Notes under the pieces: model-generated | What the model was told of the DNA's origin: nothing | Databases searched by the model: none | The model's input: the letters and a program-made list of their open reading frames with translations, nothing else | Assembly (NCBI GenBank): GCA_964520985.1 | Contig: CAZFPB010000003.1 | Location: forward strand, 1-64,000 | Direction of reading: 5' to 3' | DNA: 64,000 nucleotides | Source: CAYSGL01 sp964520985 | Lineage (GTDB): Bacteria > Pseudomonadota > Alphaproteobacteria > Micavibrionales > Micavibrionaceae | Position numbers and translations under genes: made by a program | Shown here: one piece after another, positions 24,568 to 37,429 of the stretch | How the letters are laid out: each line of letters starts with the position of its first letter | Numbering within the stretch: the stretch's first letter is position 1

Positions 24568-25083
24568 ATGGCTGTTACAAGAGCCCAAAAACAAGAAGAA
24601 GTAAGCTACCTCGTCAACGCACTGGGTTCCGCTGAAATCGTTGTTATCGCCCACAACAAAGGCCTTAACGCAAAAGCCAGCACCGAAATGCGCAATGAAA
24701 TGCGCAAAGCTGGCGTTGACTGCAAAGTCGCGAAAAACACGCTGGTGCGCATTGCCGCCAAAGGCACAGCCTACGAAGCGATCGCCGATATGTTCAAGGG
24801 ACCGACGATTGTCACGTCCTCGAAAGACCCGGTTGCTGCTGCGAAAGCCGCTGCTGAGTTCGCCAAGAAAAACGACAAGTTCGTAATTGTTGGCGGCGCG
24901 ATGGGTTCCTTGAAACTGGATGCAAATGCCGTTGATCAACTCTCGAAACTGCCGTCGCTGAACGAGCTGCGTTCGAAACTGGTTGGCCTTCTGGTGGCTG
25001 CTCCAACGAAACTGGTTGGAATTCTGCAGGCTCCGGCCCGCGATTTGGTTGGCGTTACCAAAGCCTATGGCGAAAAAGCGTAA
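24568..25083 (+). CDS. rplJ: Ribosomal protein L10
   Basis: A 171-residue protein that forms the base of the L7/L12 stalk. Canonical features are RAQKQEEVSYL at the start, the CKVAKNTLVRIA segment and the C-terminal helix where L7/L12 dimers bind. The true start is at 24568 (AAAGGAG upstream); the frame is open 19 codons further. rplL follows after 39 bp. Confidence 0.98.
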   Translation: MAVTRAQKQEEVSYLVNALGSAEIVVIAHNKGLNAKASTEMRNEMRKAGVDCKVAKNTLVRIAAKGTAYEAIADMFKGPTIVTSSKDPVAAAKAAAEFAKKNDKFVIVGGAMGSLKLDANAVDQLSKLPSLNELRSKLVGLLVAAPTKLVGILQAPARDLVGVTKAYGEKA

Positions 25084-25122
25084 TTAAAATTGCTATTAAC
25101 TGATTAAAAAGGAGAAAAGAAA

Positions 25123-25494
25123 ATGGCTAACTTGGATAAAATCGTAGACGACCTCTCGGCCCTGACTGTACTGGAAGCCGCTGAGCTGTCGAAACTGCTC
25201 GAAGAAAAATGGGGCGTAACTGCCGCTGTTGCTGCTGCCCCTGTGGCTGCTGCTGGCGCCGCTGCTGCTCCAGTTGAAGAAAAAGACGAATTTGATGTTG
25301 TTCTGGTCGATGGCGGCGCGAACAAAATCAACGTCATTAAAGAAGTACGCGCTATTACAGGCCTGGGTCTGAAAGAAGCGAAAGACCTGGTTGAAGCCGG
25401 TGGCAAAACCGTTAAAGAAGGCGCGAAAAAAGACGAAGCAGCCAAACTGAAAGCCCAACTGGAAGCAGCTGGCGCCAAAGTAGAACTGAAATAG
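25123..25494 (+). CDS. rplL: Ribosomal protein L7/L12
   Basis: The 123-residue flexible stalk protein that recruits translation GTPases. It has an N-terminal dimer domain, an Ala/Pro/Val-rich hinge at about residues 37-50, and the C-terminal domain with VKEGAKKDEAAKLKAQLEAAGAKVELK. AGGAG lies before the ATG. A terminator follows, which may be leaky, as in other bacteria, to set the ratio to rpoBC. Confidence 0.98.
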   Translation: MANLDKIVDDLSALTVLEAAELSKLLEEKWGVTAAVAAAPVAAAGAAAAPVEEKDEFDVVLVDGGANKINVIKEVRAITGLGLKEAKDLVEAGGKTVKEGAKKDEAAKLKAQLEAAGAKVELK

Positions 25495-25516
25495 TTTTTA
25501 CGCTTTTGAGTGTTTT

Positions 25517-25547
25517 GAAAACGCGGGGGGCAACCTCCGCGTTTTTC
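25517..25547 (+). terminator. Terminator or attenuator between rplL and rpoB
   Basis: AAAACGCGG pairs with CCGCGTTTT across a short G/C-rich loop, followed by five T. It separates rplJL from rpoBC. Confidence 0.82.
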
Positions 25548-25592
25548 TTGTTTAATATATAGACATAATGCATTAACGCCATCATCACTTCT

Positions 25593-25616
25593 GAATCGGG
25601 ATTCTTTGCGCGATTC
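25593..25616. promoter_or_regulatory. Three clustered GANTC sites before rpoB
   Basis: GAATC (25593), GATTC (25600) and GATTC (25612) lie within 24 bp, ending 21 bp before the rpoB -35 box. The spacing of single GANTC sites by chance is hundreds of bases, so the cluster is notable and may make rpoBC sensitive to CcrM methylation and GcrA. Confidence 0.55.
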
Positions 25617-25637
25617 AAGAAAAATGTGGCCAAACGC

Positions 25638-25666
25638 TTGACATCAAAAGCTCTATACGCCATAAC
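25638..25666 (+). promoter_or_regulatory. Promoter of rpoB-rpoC
   Basis: A consensus TTGACA (25638-25643) and CATAAC (25661-25666) with 17 bp between them, giving an mRNA leader of about 170 nt. Confidence 0.68.
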
Positions 25667-25741
25667 CCACACACAATTGGCAAAGTCGGGACAAAAGTGA
25701 CGGTTAAAACACCGCAAAATTGTTAAATATTTCAAGACTTT

Positions 25742-25775
25742 AACCGCTTTTTCGGCGCATGCCGGAAATGCGGTT
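25742..25775 (+). promoter_or_regulatory. Long hairpin in the rpoB leader
   Basis: AACCGC-TTTTT-CGGC pairs with GCCG-GAAAT-GCGGTT around a GCAT loop, about 14 bp with one T-T mismatch. Only four T follow, so it is a weak terminator at best. Attenuation or RNase III processing, as in the E. coli rplL-rpoB gap, are options. Confidence 0.55.
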
Positions 25776-25840
25776 TTCGCGCTTGCTTTGAGGCACGCGC
25801 ATTATAGTTGTCATTGATGACGGATTTAAAGGAACGGGAC

Positions 25841-30127
<4,287 letters not shown>

Positions 30128-30159
30128 TCAGGCGACAAAAGAGATCAAAGGAAAAGACA

Positions 30160-33100
30160 ATGAATGAACTCATGAACCTCTTTGGCCAACCGCAAGGGCC
30201 GCAAAGCTTCGACAGCATCCGCATCGCGATTGCCTCGCCGGAACAGATCCTCTCGTGGTCGTTCGGCGAAGTGAAAAAGCCGGAAACCATCAACTATCGT
30301 ACGTTCAAACCGGAACGCGACGGTCTGTTCTGCGCGCGTATCTTCGGACCAGTGAAAGACTACGAATGTCTGTGCGGTAAATACAAGCGCATGAAATTCA
30401 AAGGCATTATCTGCGAGAAGTGCGGCGTTGAAGTCACACTGACCAAAGTCCGCCGCGAGCGTATGGGCCACATCGAACTGGCCTCGCCGGTTGCGCACAT
30501 CTGGTTCCTCAAATCGCTGCCATCGCGTATCGGCCTGATGACCGACATGACGCTGAAAGATCTCGAAAAGATCCTCTACTTCGAAGCCTATGTGGTGCTC
30601 GAGCCAGGCATGACGCCGCTCAAGCCATTCCAGATGCTCTCCGAAGAAGAGTACATGAATGCGCAAGACGAATATGGCGATGAAAACTTCCGTGCCGGTA
30701 TCGGCGCTGAAGCGCTGAAAGAGATCCTGCAAAACATCGATCTCGAAGACGAGAAGAAGAAGTGCGAAGAAGATCTCGCCTCGACCAACTCGGAAGCGAA
30801 ACGCAAGAAGCTTGTGAAGCGTTTGAAGCTGATGGAAGCCTTCATCGAATCCGGCACACGCCCGGAATGGATGGTGCTCGATGTTCTTCCCGTGCTGCCG
30901 CCGGAACTGCGTCCGCTGGTTCCTCTGGATGGTGGCCGTTTTGCCACGTCCGACCTGAACGATCTGTACCGCCGCGTCATCAACCGTAACAACCGTCTGA
31001 AGCGCCTGATGGAACTGCGCGCGCCGGACATCATCGTGCGTAACGAAAAACGCATGCTGCAGGAATCGGTCGACGCACTGTTCGACAACGGCCGCCGTGG
31101 TCGCGTCATCACCGGTGCAAACAAGCGTCCGCTGAAATCGCTCTCCGACATGCTGAAAGGGAAGCAAGGTCGCTTCCGTCAGAACTTGCTCGGCAAACGT
31201 GTCGACTACTCGGGCCGTTCGGTTATCGTTGTGGGTCCGGAACTGAAATTGCATCAGTGCGGTCTGCCAAAGAAAATGGCGCTCGAACTGTTCAAGCCGT
31301 TCATCTATCACAAGCTTGAAATTTACGGCATGGCCACGACGGTCAAGGCTGCCAAGAAAATGGTGGAAAAAGAACGTCCGGAAGTCTGGGATATCCTCGA
31401 AGAGGTTATCCGCGAACACCCGGTCATGCTGAACCGCGCGCCGACACTGCACCGCTTGGGTATCCAGGCGTTCGAACCAACACTGATCGAAGGGAAAGCC
31501 ATCCAGCTGCACCCGCTGGTCTGCACGGCGTTCAACGCTGACTTCGATGGCGACCAGATGGCCGTTCACGTTCCGCTGTCGATTGAATCGCAGCTGGAAG
31601 CACGCTGCCTGATGATGTCGACCAACAACATCCTCTCCCCTGCAAACGGCAAACCTATTATCGTGCCATCGCAGGATATCGTGCTGGGTCTGTACTACCT
31701 GACCCTGCAACAGGAAAAACAAAAAGGCGAAGGCATGATCTTCCGCGGCACGGGCGAAATTCAACACGCCCTGGCCGAAGGTCACGTATCGCTGCACGCG
31801 AAAATCAAATGCCGCTACCATGGCGTCGATGAAAAAGGTGAGAAGAAAATGATGCGGGTTGATTCAACCCCGGGTCGTATGATTCTCTCGGACCTGCTGC
31901 CGCGTCACCCGATGCTGCCGTTCGACGTTATCAACCGCGTCATGACCAAAAAAGAACTAACCAACCTGATCGATCTGGTGTACCGCCACTGCGGCCAGAA
32001 AGAAACGGTCATCTTCTGCGACCGCATGATGAAACTCGGTTTCCGTCACGCGTGCGTTTCCGGTATTTCGTTCGGTAAAGATGACATGATCATCCCGAAA
32101 GAAAAACAGAAGATGGTGGCCGACGCCAAAGTGCGCGTTGCTGAATACGAGCAACAGTACCTCGACGGTCTGATCACCAAAGGTGAGAAGTACAACAAGG
32201 TTGTCGATATCTGGTCGAAAGCCACGGACGATGTTGCGGACGCCATGATGCGCCACATCTCGAATGTGGACGAAGTCGGCCTGAACTCGGTGTACATGAT
32301 GGCTAACTCGGGCGCGCGGGGTTCCGCTGCCCAGATCCGTCAGCTTGCCGGTATGCGCGGTCTGATGGCCAAGCCATCGGGCGAAATTATCGAGACACCG
32401 ATTATCTCGAACTTCAAAGAAGGCCTTTCGGTTCTGGAATACTTCAACTCGACGCACGGTGCGCGTAAAGGCTTGGCCGATACCGCTCTGAAAACCGCTA
32501 ACTCCGGTTACCTGACACGCCGTCTGGTTGACGTGGCACAGGATGCCGTTATTACCGAAGAAGATTGCGGTACCGAAAACGGTGTCACGATTATCCCGGT
32601 CATGAACGGCGCCGATGTTGTCGTCTCTCTGGGTGAACGCACGCTGGGCCGTACCGCCCTGCATGACATCAAAGACCCGCTGACAGGAAAAATGATCCTA
32701 AAGGCCGGTCAACTGATCGAAGAAGTTCAGGCAGAAGCGATTGAAACAGCCGGTCTCGACACACTGAAAGTGCGCTCGACACTAACCTGCGAAACACGTC
32801 AAGGCGTGTGCGCGAAATGCTACGGCCGCGATCTGGCCCGTGGTACGCCGGTTAACATGGGCGAAGCTGTCGGCGTTATGGCGGCTCAATCCATCGGCGA
32901 ACCAGGCACCCAGCTGACGATGCGTACCTTCCACATCGGCGGCGCGGCACAACGCGGGGCGGAGAAATCCTCCTACGAAGCAGCGCTCGACGGTAAAATT
33001 GAAGTACGCAACGAAAACACGGTTCAAAACTCGGATGGGGTCGCCATCGTCATGGGCCGTAACATGGAAATCGTGCTGATCGACACCAAAGGCAAAGAGC

Positions 33101-34341
33101 GTGCAACGCACCGCGTGCCTTACGGTGCCCGTCTGCTGATGAAAGATGGTTCCAAAGTCAAAGCCGGCGACAAGCTGGCCGAGTGGGACCCATTCACCAT
33201 GCCGGTCATCACCGAAAAAGATGGTATCGTGAAGTTCATCGACCTCGTCGAAGGCGTCTCGATCACAGAGCGTATGGATGAAGCCACCGGGATTGCCTCG
33301 CGCGTCGTTATCGACTGGCGTTCGCAACCAAAAGGCGGCGATCTGAAACCACGTATCGCGCTGACGGGTGCAAACGGTCAGGTTCTGAAACTGCCAAACG
33401 GCCTCGAAGCCAACTACCAGGTTTCGACCGACGCTATTTTGTCCGTTGAAAACGGCCAGGAGATCAAGGCAGGGGACATTATCGCCCGTATCCCGCGCGA
33501 AACATCCAAGACCCGCGACATTACCGGAGGTCTGCCACGCGTGGCTGAACTCTTCGAAGCCCGCCGTCCGAAAGATGCCGCTGTTATCAGCGAGATCGAT
33601 GGGACTGTTGAATTCGGTAAAGACTACAAAGCGAAACGCCGTATTATCGTCAACCCTGCGGATAAAACCGAAGAAGCACGCGAATACCTGATCCCGAAAG
33701 GCCGCCACCTGGCCGTTCAGGAAGGCGACTTCGTACGCAAAGGCGATCCGCTGCTCGATGGCGCGCTCGTACCGCACGACATTCTGGACGTGATGGGTGT
33801 AGAGGCTCTGGCCGATTACCTGATCAACGAAATCCAGGACGTTTACCGTCTGCAAGGGGTTAAGATCAACGACAAGCACATCGAAGTTATCTCGCGTCAA
33901 ATGATGCAGAAAGTCGAAGTTCTGTCGGTTGGTGACACGACCTTCCTCGTGGGCGAACATATCGACCGCGAAGAGTTTGCGAAAGAAAACGCCAAGTACA
34001 AAGGCGAAGGCAAACGTCCTGCTGAAGGCAAACCGGTTCTGCAAGGGATTACCAAAGCCTCGCTGCAAACCAAATCCTTCATCTCGGCTGCGTCCTTCCA
34101 GGAAACAACCCGCGTTCTGACAGAAGCCGCAACACAAGGCAAAGTCGACACGCTGGAAGGCCTGAAAGAAAACGTCATCGTGGGTCGTCTGATCCCGGCC
34201 GGTACAGGTTCGTATGTCAACAAGGTCCGCAAACTTGCCCGCGACCGCGACCAGATCGCTCTGGCCGCGCAACAGCAAGCCGGTGCCATCGCCATGGATG
34301 ACATGGTCGAAGAAGCCGCTGCGAAAGCCGCAAACGGCTAA
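30160..34341 (+). CDS. rpoC: RNA polymerase beta' subunit
   Basis: A 1393-residue catalytic subunit. The zinc ribbon (CLCGKYK...CEKCG) lies near the N-terminus, and the active-site Mg motif NADFDGD is at residues 459-465. The second zinc site (CETRQGVCAKCYG) and the trigger-loop region (GEAVGVMAAQSIGEPGTQLTMRTFH, split in the usual place) are intact. A strong terminator follows 27 bp after the stop. Confidence 0.98.
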   Translation: MNELMNLFGQPQGPQSFDSIRIAIASPEQILSWSFGEVKKPETINYRTFKPERDGLFCARIFGPVKDYECLCGKYKRMKFKGIICEKCGVEVTLTKVRRERMGHIELASPVAHIWFLKSLPSRIGLMTDMTLKDLEKILYFEAYVVLEPGMTPLKPFQMLSEEEYMNAQDEYGDENFRAGIGAEALKEILQNIDLEDEKKKCEEDLASTNSEAKRKKLVKRLKLMEAFIESGTRPEWMVLDVLPVLPPELRPLVPLDGGRFATSDLNDLYRRVINRNNRLKRLMELRAPDIIVRNEKRMLQESVDALFDNGRRGRVITGANKRPLKSLSDMLKGKQGRFRQNLLGKRVDYSGRSVIVVGPELKLHQCGLPKKMALELFKPFIYHKLEIYGMATTVKAAKKMVEKERPEVWDILEEVIREHPVMLNRAPTLHRLGIQAFEPTLIEGKAIQLHPLVCTAFNADFDGDQMAVHVPLSIESQLEARCLMMSTNNILSPANGKPIIVPSQDIVLGLYYLTLQQEKQKGEGMIFRGTGEIQHALAEGHVSLHAKIKCRYHGVDEKGEKKMMRVDSTPGRMILSDLLPRHPMLPFDVINRVMTKKELTNLIDLVYRHCGQKETVIFCDRMMKLGFRHACVSGISFGKDDMIIPKEKQKMVADAKVRVAEYEQQYLDGLITKGEKYNKVVDIWSKATDDVADAMMRHISNVDEVGLNSVYMMANSGARGSAAQIRQLAGMRGLMAKPSGEIIETPIISNFKEGLSVLEYFNSTHGARKGLADTALKTANSGYLTRRLVDVAQDAVITEEDCGTENGVTIIPVMNGADVVVSLGERTLGRTALHDIKDPLTGKMILKAGQLIEEVQAEAIETAGLDTLKVRSTLTCETRQGVCAKCYGRDLARGTPVNMGEAVGVMAAQSIGEPGTQLTMRTFHIGGAAQRGAEKSSYEAALDGKIEVRNENTVQNSDGVAIVMGRNMEIVLIDTKGKERATHRVPYGARLLMKDGSKVKAGDKLAEWDPFTMPVITEKDGIVKFIDLVEGVSITERMDEATGIASRVVIDWRSQPKGGDLKPRIALTGANGQVLKLPNGLEANYQVSTDAILSVENGQEIKAGDIIARIPRETSKTRDITGGLPRVAELFEARRPKDAAVISEIDGTVEFGKDYKAKRRIIVNPADKTEEAREYLIPKGRHLAVQEGDFVRKGDPLLDGALVPHDILDVMGVEALADYLINEIQDVYRLQGVKINDKHIEVISRQMMQKVEVLSVGDTTFLVGEHIDREEFAKENAKYKGEGKRPAEGKPVLQGITKASLQTKSFISAASFQETTRVLTEAATQGKVDTLEGLKENVIVGRLIPAGTGSYVNKVRKLARDRDQIALAAQQQAGAIAMDDMVEEAAAKAANG

Positions 34342-34367
34342 GCATACAAGCGTATCTAAATTTCACG

Positions 34368-34398
34368 AAAAAGAGGGCCAAGCGGCCCTCTTTTTTTT
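34368..34398 (+). terminator. Intrinsic terminator after rpoC
   Basis: AAGAGGGCC (34371-34379) pairs with GGCCCTCTT (34384-34392) and is followed by eight T in total. The next gene begins only 15 bases later. Confidence 0.94.
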
Positions 34399-34412
34399 AT
34401 CCTTAAGGCGTG

Positions 34413-35966
34413 ATGCAAAATGGGAATGTCTTTATTGCTTTGCTGGGTGCGCTTGTCCTGATTGGACTTCTAGGGTCTGCGGCCATGAGTGTCCTGCGCG
34501 GCCCCGTCGCGGGCATGGCGCGTGTCACCGAACAAACCATTGCCAAGAACGATATGATTGCCGCGATGACGCTCATCAGTGAAAAAACACTCGCGCAGCC
34601 AGGCGCCGATTGCGATGCCGATGGCATGGTGGAGCCAATTGCGTATCGCACGGGCGCCAGCAATGTCCCAACAGGCGGCGGCTTGCTCCCTTCCGAACTC
34701 GGCATGAGCTATCAGGATCCGTGGAAGCGCGAGTACGGTTACTGCGCATGGGATCATGGCAGTAAAAAACGCAGCGATAATGTCGCGGCGTGCGGCGGCA
34801 ATAGTGCTGCACGACTCAATGGTGTCAATGCTGCAAAAGAAACCGCGATTGCGATAGTCAGCAGCGGGCCGAACGGCGTTTTTGAAACCACTTGCCGCGA
34901 GTGGGCGGATGGCAACAATGATCAGATTGCCGATCTGCCACTGGTCGAAGGGGCAGGGGAGAGCGATGATATCGTGCGTGTCATTCCCTATGGCCAATTC
35001 ATGATGCCCGCTTCGGCAAAAGCAAAACTCGAAGCGCTACCCGATGCTGCATGTATGTCAACGTCCGTCGGCCTCATGCGCATCGTACTCGGCGTTGTGC
35101 AGGTCTGCACGGAAGGCGGTTGGGCGGAGATAGCGCCCGCATCCGGTGGCGATATTTCATTTGTCCCGGTGACTAATGCTGTTGTTGGCAGCAGCCATCA
35201 ATCGAATATCATAACAGTAGGCACATTGTCTGCGCCTGTTTCCGTTAGTATAAGCGGAGGCGCGACCCTGTCGATCAATGGCGGCGGACCGGCGACATCC
35301 GGCACGCTTTCTTCCGGCAGCACATTAAGATTGTCCGGTAGCGCCGGCAGCGCGCCGGAAACAACGCGCACCTATGTCGTCCAGATCGGGGCAATCACCA
35401 AGATCTGGACCATCACTACGCGCGATGCCTATGTCGGTAATCTCTCTATCACACCCACACTGAAGGATGGGATGACCGTGACCGGACCGGGCAGCCCGGC
35501 TTACGGGGCGACGACCGGTTTCGTGGTCAGCAACACGGGCGAACGGCCGACCGGCGTGCTCGGCTCGGCGGCGTTGTCAAACACCACCAATTTTGCCTTT
35601 AACACGGGCGGCGGGTATGTCGGCGATAATTGCGCGGGCAAGGTATTGCAAGGGACGCTCGCCGGAGCGCAAAGCTGCGTCATCGATGTCCGGGCCAAGG
35701 CGAGCAACGATAGCGCCGGATACCAAGGGACTTTGAGTATCAGCGACGGGATGCTCAGTGTCAGTGCGACGCTCTCCGGCTCCGCCTCCGGGTGGAGCTG
35801 TAATCTGCCCTGGGGCGGCAAAATTGCCAACGGGGCAAGTATGGTGGCTTATCTCACGTCCTGCTCCTTATTATCCTGCACCAGCCAAAGTCGCGTCTGC
35901 ACCAATGGCGTTTTAAGCGGCTCCTATCAGCACCAGACCTGTAACGTCCTGCTAAGCTGCTTATAA
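34413..35966 (+). CDS. Exported pilin-like protein with Ig-like domains, putative adhesin
   Basis: This 517-residue protein begins with a short MQNGN leader and one hydrophobic helix (VFIALLGALVLIGLLGSAAMSVL), which recalls pilin-like anchors but lacks the Glu at position 5. A Cys-containing domain follows (about 45-235). A beta-sandwich repeat (SISGGATLSINGGGPATSG, about 275-335) and an ASPM/Hydin-like Ig segment (about 340-455) come next. The end is a Cys-rich CNLPWGGKIANG...CTSQSRVCTNG module that I have seen at the C-terminus of surface proteins. The whole looks like a membrane-anchored or pilus-tip adhesin. The ATG at 34413 has AAGG 4 bases upstream. No room for a promoter exists between the rpoC terminator and the start, so expression probably needs readthrough. 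Function is inferred. Confidence 0.75.
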   Translation: MQNGNVFIALLGALVLIGLLGSAAMSVLRGPVAGMARVTEQTIAKNDMIAAMTLISEKTLAQPGADCDADGMVEPIAYRTGASNVPTGGGLLPSELGMSYQDPWKREYGYCAWDHGSKKRSDNVAACGGNSAARLNGVNAAKETAIAIVSSGPNGVFETTCREWADGNNDQIADLPLVEGAGESDDIVRVIPYGQFMMPASAKAKLEALPDAACMSTSVGLMRIVLGVVQVCTEGGWAEIAPASGGDISFVPVTNAVVGSSHQSNIITVGTLSAPVSVSISGGATLSINGGGPATSGTLSSGSTLRLSGSAGSAPETTRTYVVQIGAITKIWTITTRDAYVGNLSITPTLKDGMTVTGPGSPAYGATTGFVVSNTGERPTGVLGSAALSNTTNFAFNTGGGYVGDNCAGKVLQGTLAGAQSCVIDVRAKASNDSAGYQGTLSISDGMLSVSATLSGSASGWSCNLPWGGKIANGASMVAYLTSCSLLSCTSQSRVCTNGVLSGSYQHQTCNVLLSCL

Positions 35967-36472
35967 ATAACGATAAAATTAAAATCCTTTAGTTCGTTTG
36001 GCGTCTTTTTTTCAAGGGCCGGGCTAGAGCGGCCATAAATAAAAAAACGGACGCATTGCGCCCGTTGATAGGCCCACTATACCATTAAAAGAGCTAAACT
36101 GGCAGGGAAATATGGTTGAGTTCCCTGAAACCTTAAAATTTCCCTAAAAATGGCCATTGATCGCTTGACTCTCAAAGGCCTTCCGCCCTATAGTCCGCCC
36201 GGAATTGATGAATCGAGTGGGTTGGCTGTAGGGAAAAACGTTTGTTTTTCAAATATTTAAATCCCTAGACGCAGCTCAATAATTCCACCCAGGTATGGCC
36301 TGTTTCCTTAGAGAAACTGTTGCCGCAAAGGGAAAATCGGTTACAGGGTCGACGGATCTGCCTTCCAGGCGCGTCAGTCCCTGTAAAAACCGCTTGCACT
36401 TTGCGCTGCCATCCCCTAGGAAACCCCATTCGTTTCGATACGGTTTAATGAACTATAAGGAGAAGGCGGCAG
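35967..36472 (+). other. Intergenic region before the str operon
   Basis: This 506-bp gap holds no convincing gene. It contains a minus-strand hairpin with T run (36038-36065), a strong plus-strand promoter (36165-36194) and a 270-nt leader to rpsL. An open frame at 36295-36522 overlaps the rpsL start and has no ribosome site; I treat it as chance. Confidence 0.7.
36165..36194 (+). promoter_or_regulatory. Promoter of the rpsL (str) operon
   Basis: TTGACT (36165-36170) and TATAGT (36189-36194) are separated by 18 bp. It gives a leader of about 270 nt to rpsL, long enough for autoregulation by S7 or another ribosomal protein. Confidence 0.7.
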
Positions 36473-36856
36473 ATGCCTACCATACAACAACTTATTCGCA
36501 AGCCACGCGCCATCGGCGGTAAAAAGGCCATGAAGGCCAATAAAAACCGCGCGCTGAAACAGAACCCACAAGTTCGTGGCGTTTGCACCCGCGTGTACAC
36601 AACGACCCCGAAAAAACCAAACTCGGCCTTGCGTAAAGTCGCCAAAGTGCGTCTGACCACAGGCTTCGAAGTTATTTGCTACATTCCAGGCGAAGGCCAC
36701 AACCTGCAGGAGCACTCGGTTGTTCTGATCCAAGGCGGCCGTGTAAAAGACTTACCAGGGGTTCGTTACCGCATCATCCGTGGCGCGCTCGATACCCAAG
36801 GCGTTAAAGACCGTAAACAAGCCCGTTCGCAATACGGCGCGAAACGTCCGAAATAA
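36473..36856 (+). CDS. rpsL: Ribosomal protein S12
   Basis: A 127-residue protein at the decoding centre. TTTPKKPNSALRK (43-55) with both lysines and GRVKDLPGVRYR are the residues where streptomycin resistance arises; all are of the sensitive type. The N-terminal linker is about three residues longer than in E. coli and rather basic. AAGGAGAAGG lies before the ATG. It starts the str-S10-spc superoperon. Confidence 0.98.
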   Translation: MPTIQQLIRKPRAIGGKKAMKANKNRALKQNPQVRGVCTRVYTTTPKKPNSALRKVAKVRLTTGFEVICYIPGEGHNLQEHSVVLIQGGRVKDLPGVRYRIIRGALDTQGVKDRKQARSQYGAKRPK

Positions 36857-36876
36857 TTATTAGGAGATATTAAGAA

Positions 36877-37389
36877 ATGTCACGTCGTCACAGTGCAGAA
36901 AAACGCGAAATTCTCCCGGATCCAGTATTCGGCGATCTCGTCCTGTCCAAGTTCATGAACAACGTCATGTATGACGGTAAAAAGTCTGTTGCTGAACAGA
37001 TCGTTTATGGCGCGCTCGAAATCCTCGAAGTCAAAGGCGCGAATACGCAGACCGATGATGAAGGCGAAGAAGGCAAAGCCGGTTCGAAAGGCCTGAAGCT
37101 TTTCCACCGCGCGCTGAAAAAAGTGCGTCCACAGGTTGAAGTGCGTAGCCGCCGCGTTGGCGGTGCCACATACCAGGTTCCTGTTGAAGTGCGTTCCGAC
37201 CGTTCGATGGCGCTGGCTATGCGCTGGTTGATCGGCGCTGCCCGTAAGCGCGGCGAACACACAATGATGGAACGTCTGGCTGCTGAGCTGCTCGATGCCG
37301 CAAACGACCGCGGTACGGCTGTGAAAAAGCGCGACGATACGCACAAAATGGCAGACGCCAACAAAGCGTTCGCTCACTACCGCTGGTAG
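36877..37389 (+). CDS. rpsG: Ribosomal protein S7 with an acidic insertion
   Basis: This 170-residue primary 16S rRNA-binding protein is about 14 residues longer than the usual 156. The extra residues form an acidic loop (TQTDDEGEEGKAGSKG, about residues 53-68) between helices that flank the tRNA-facing hairpin region. The remaining sequence (VRPQVEVRSRRVGGATYQVP, ALAMRWLIGAARKRG, KAFAHYRW at the end) is canonical. The reading frame is uninterrupted, so this is an insertion and not a frameshift. Confidence 0.97.
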   Translation: MSRRHSAEKREILPDPVFGDLVLSKFMNNVMYDGKKSVAEQIVYGALEILEVKGANTQTDDEGEEGKAGSKGLKLFHRALKKVRPQVEVRSRRVGGATYQVPVEVRSDRSMALAMRWLIGAARKRGEHTMMERLAAELLDAANDRGTAVKKRDDTHKMADANKAFAHYRW

Positions 37390-37429
37390 TCTTGACTAGA
37401 ATTGAATAGAGAAATTTAGGATCCAAAAA

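Larger units (their letters stand above)
25548..25840 (+). other. rplL-rpoB intergenic control region
   Basis: The 346-bp gap between rplL and rpoB holds, in order, the rplL terminator, three GANTC sites (25593-25616), a promoter (25638-25666), a long hairpin (25742-25775) and the rpoB ribosome binding site (AAAGGAAC). No gene is seen here; the region looks entirely regulatory. Confidence 0.75.

Noticed and set aside
36295..36522. 75-codon frame in the rpsL leader
   Set aside because: It has no ribosome site, runs into rpsL in another frame and has unbiased composition.
36473..36856. Streptomycin-resistance change in rpsL
   Set aside because: Both lysine positions that matter are unaltered. 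The rifampicin region of rpoB is also of the sensitive type.
36877..37389. Frameshift in rpsG
   Set aside because: The extra residues are in frame, and the conserved sequence continues on both sides, so this is an insertion.
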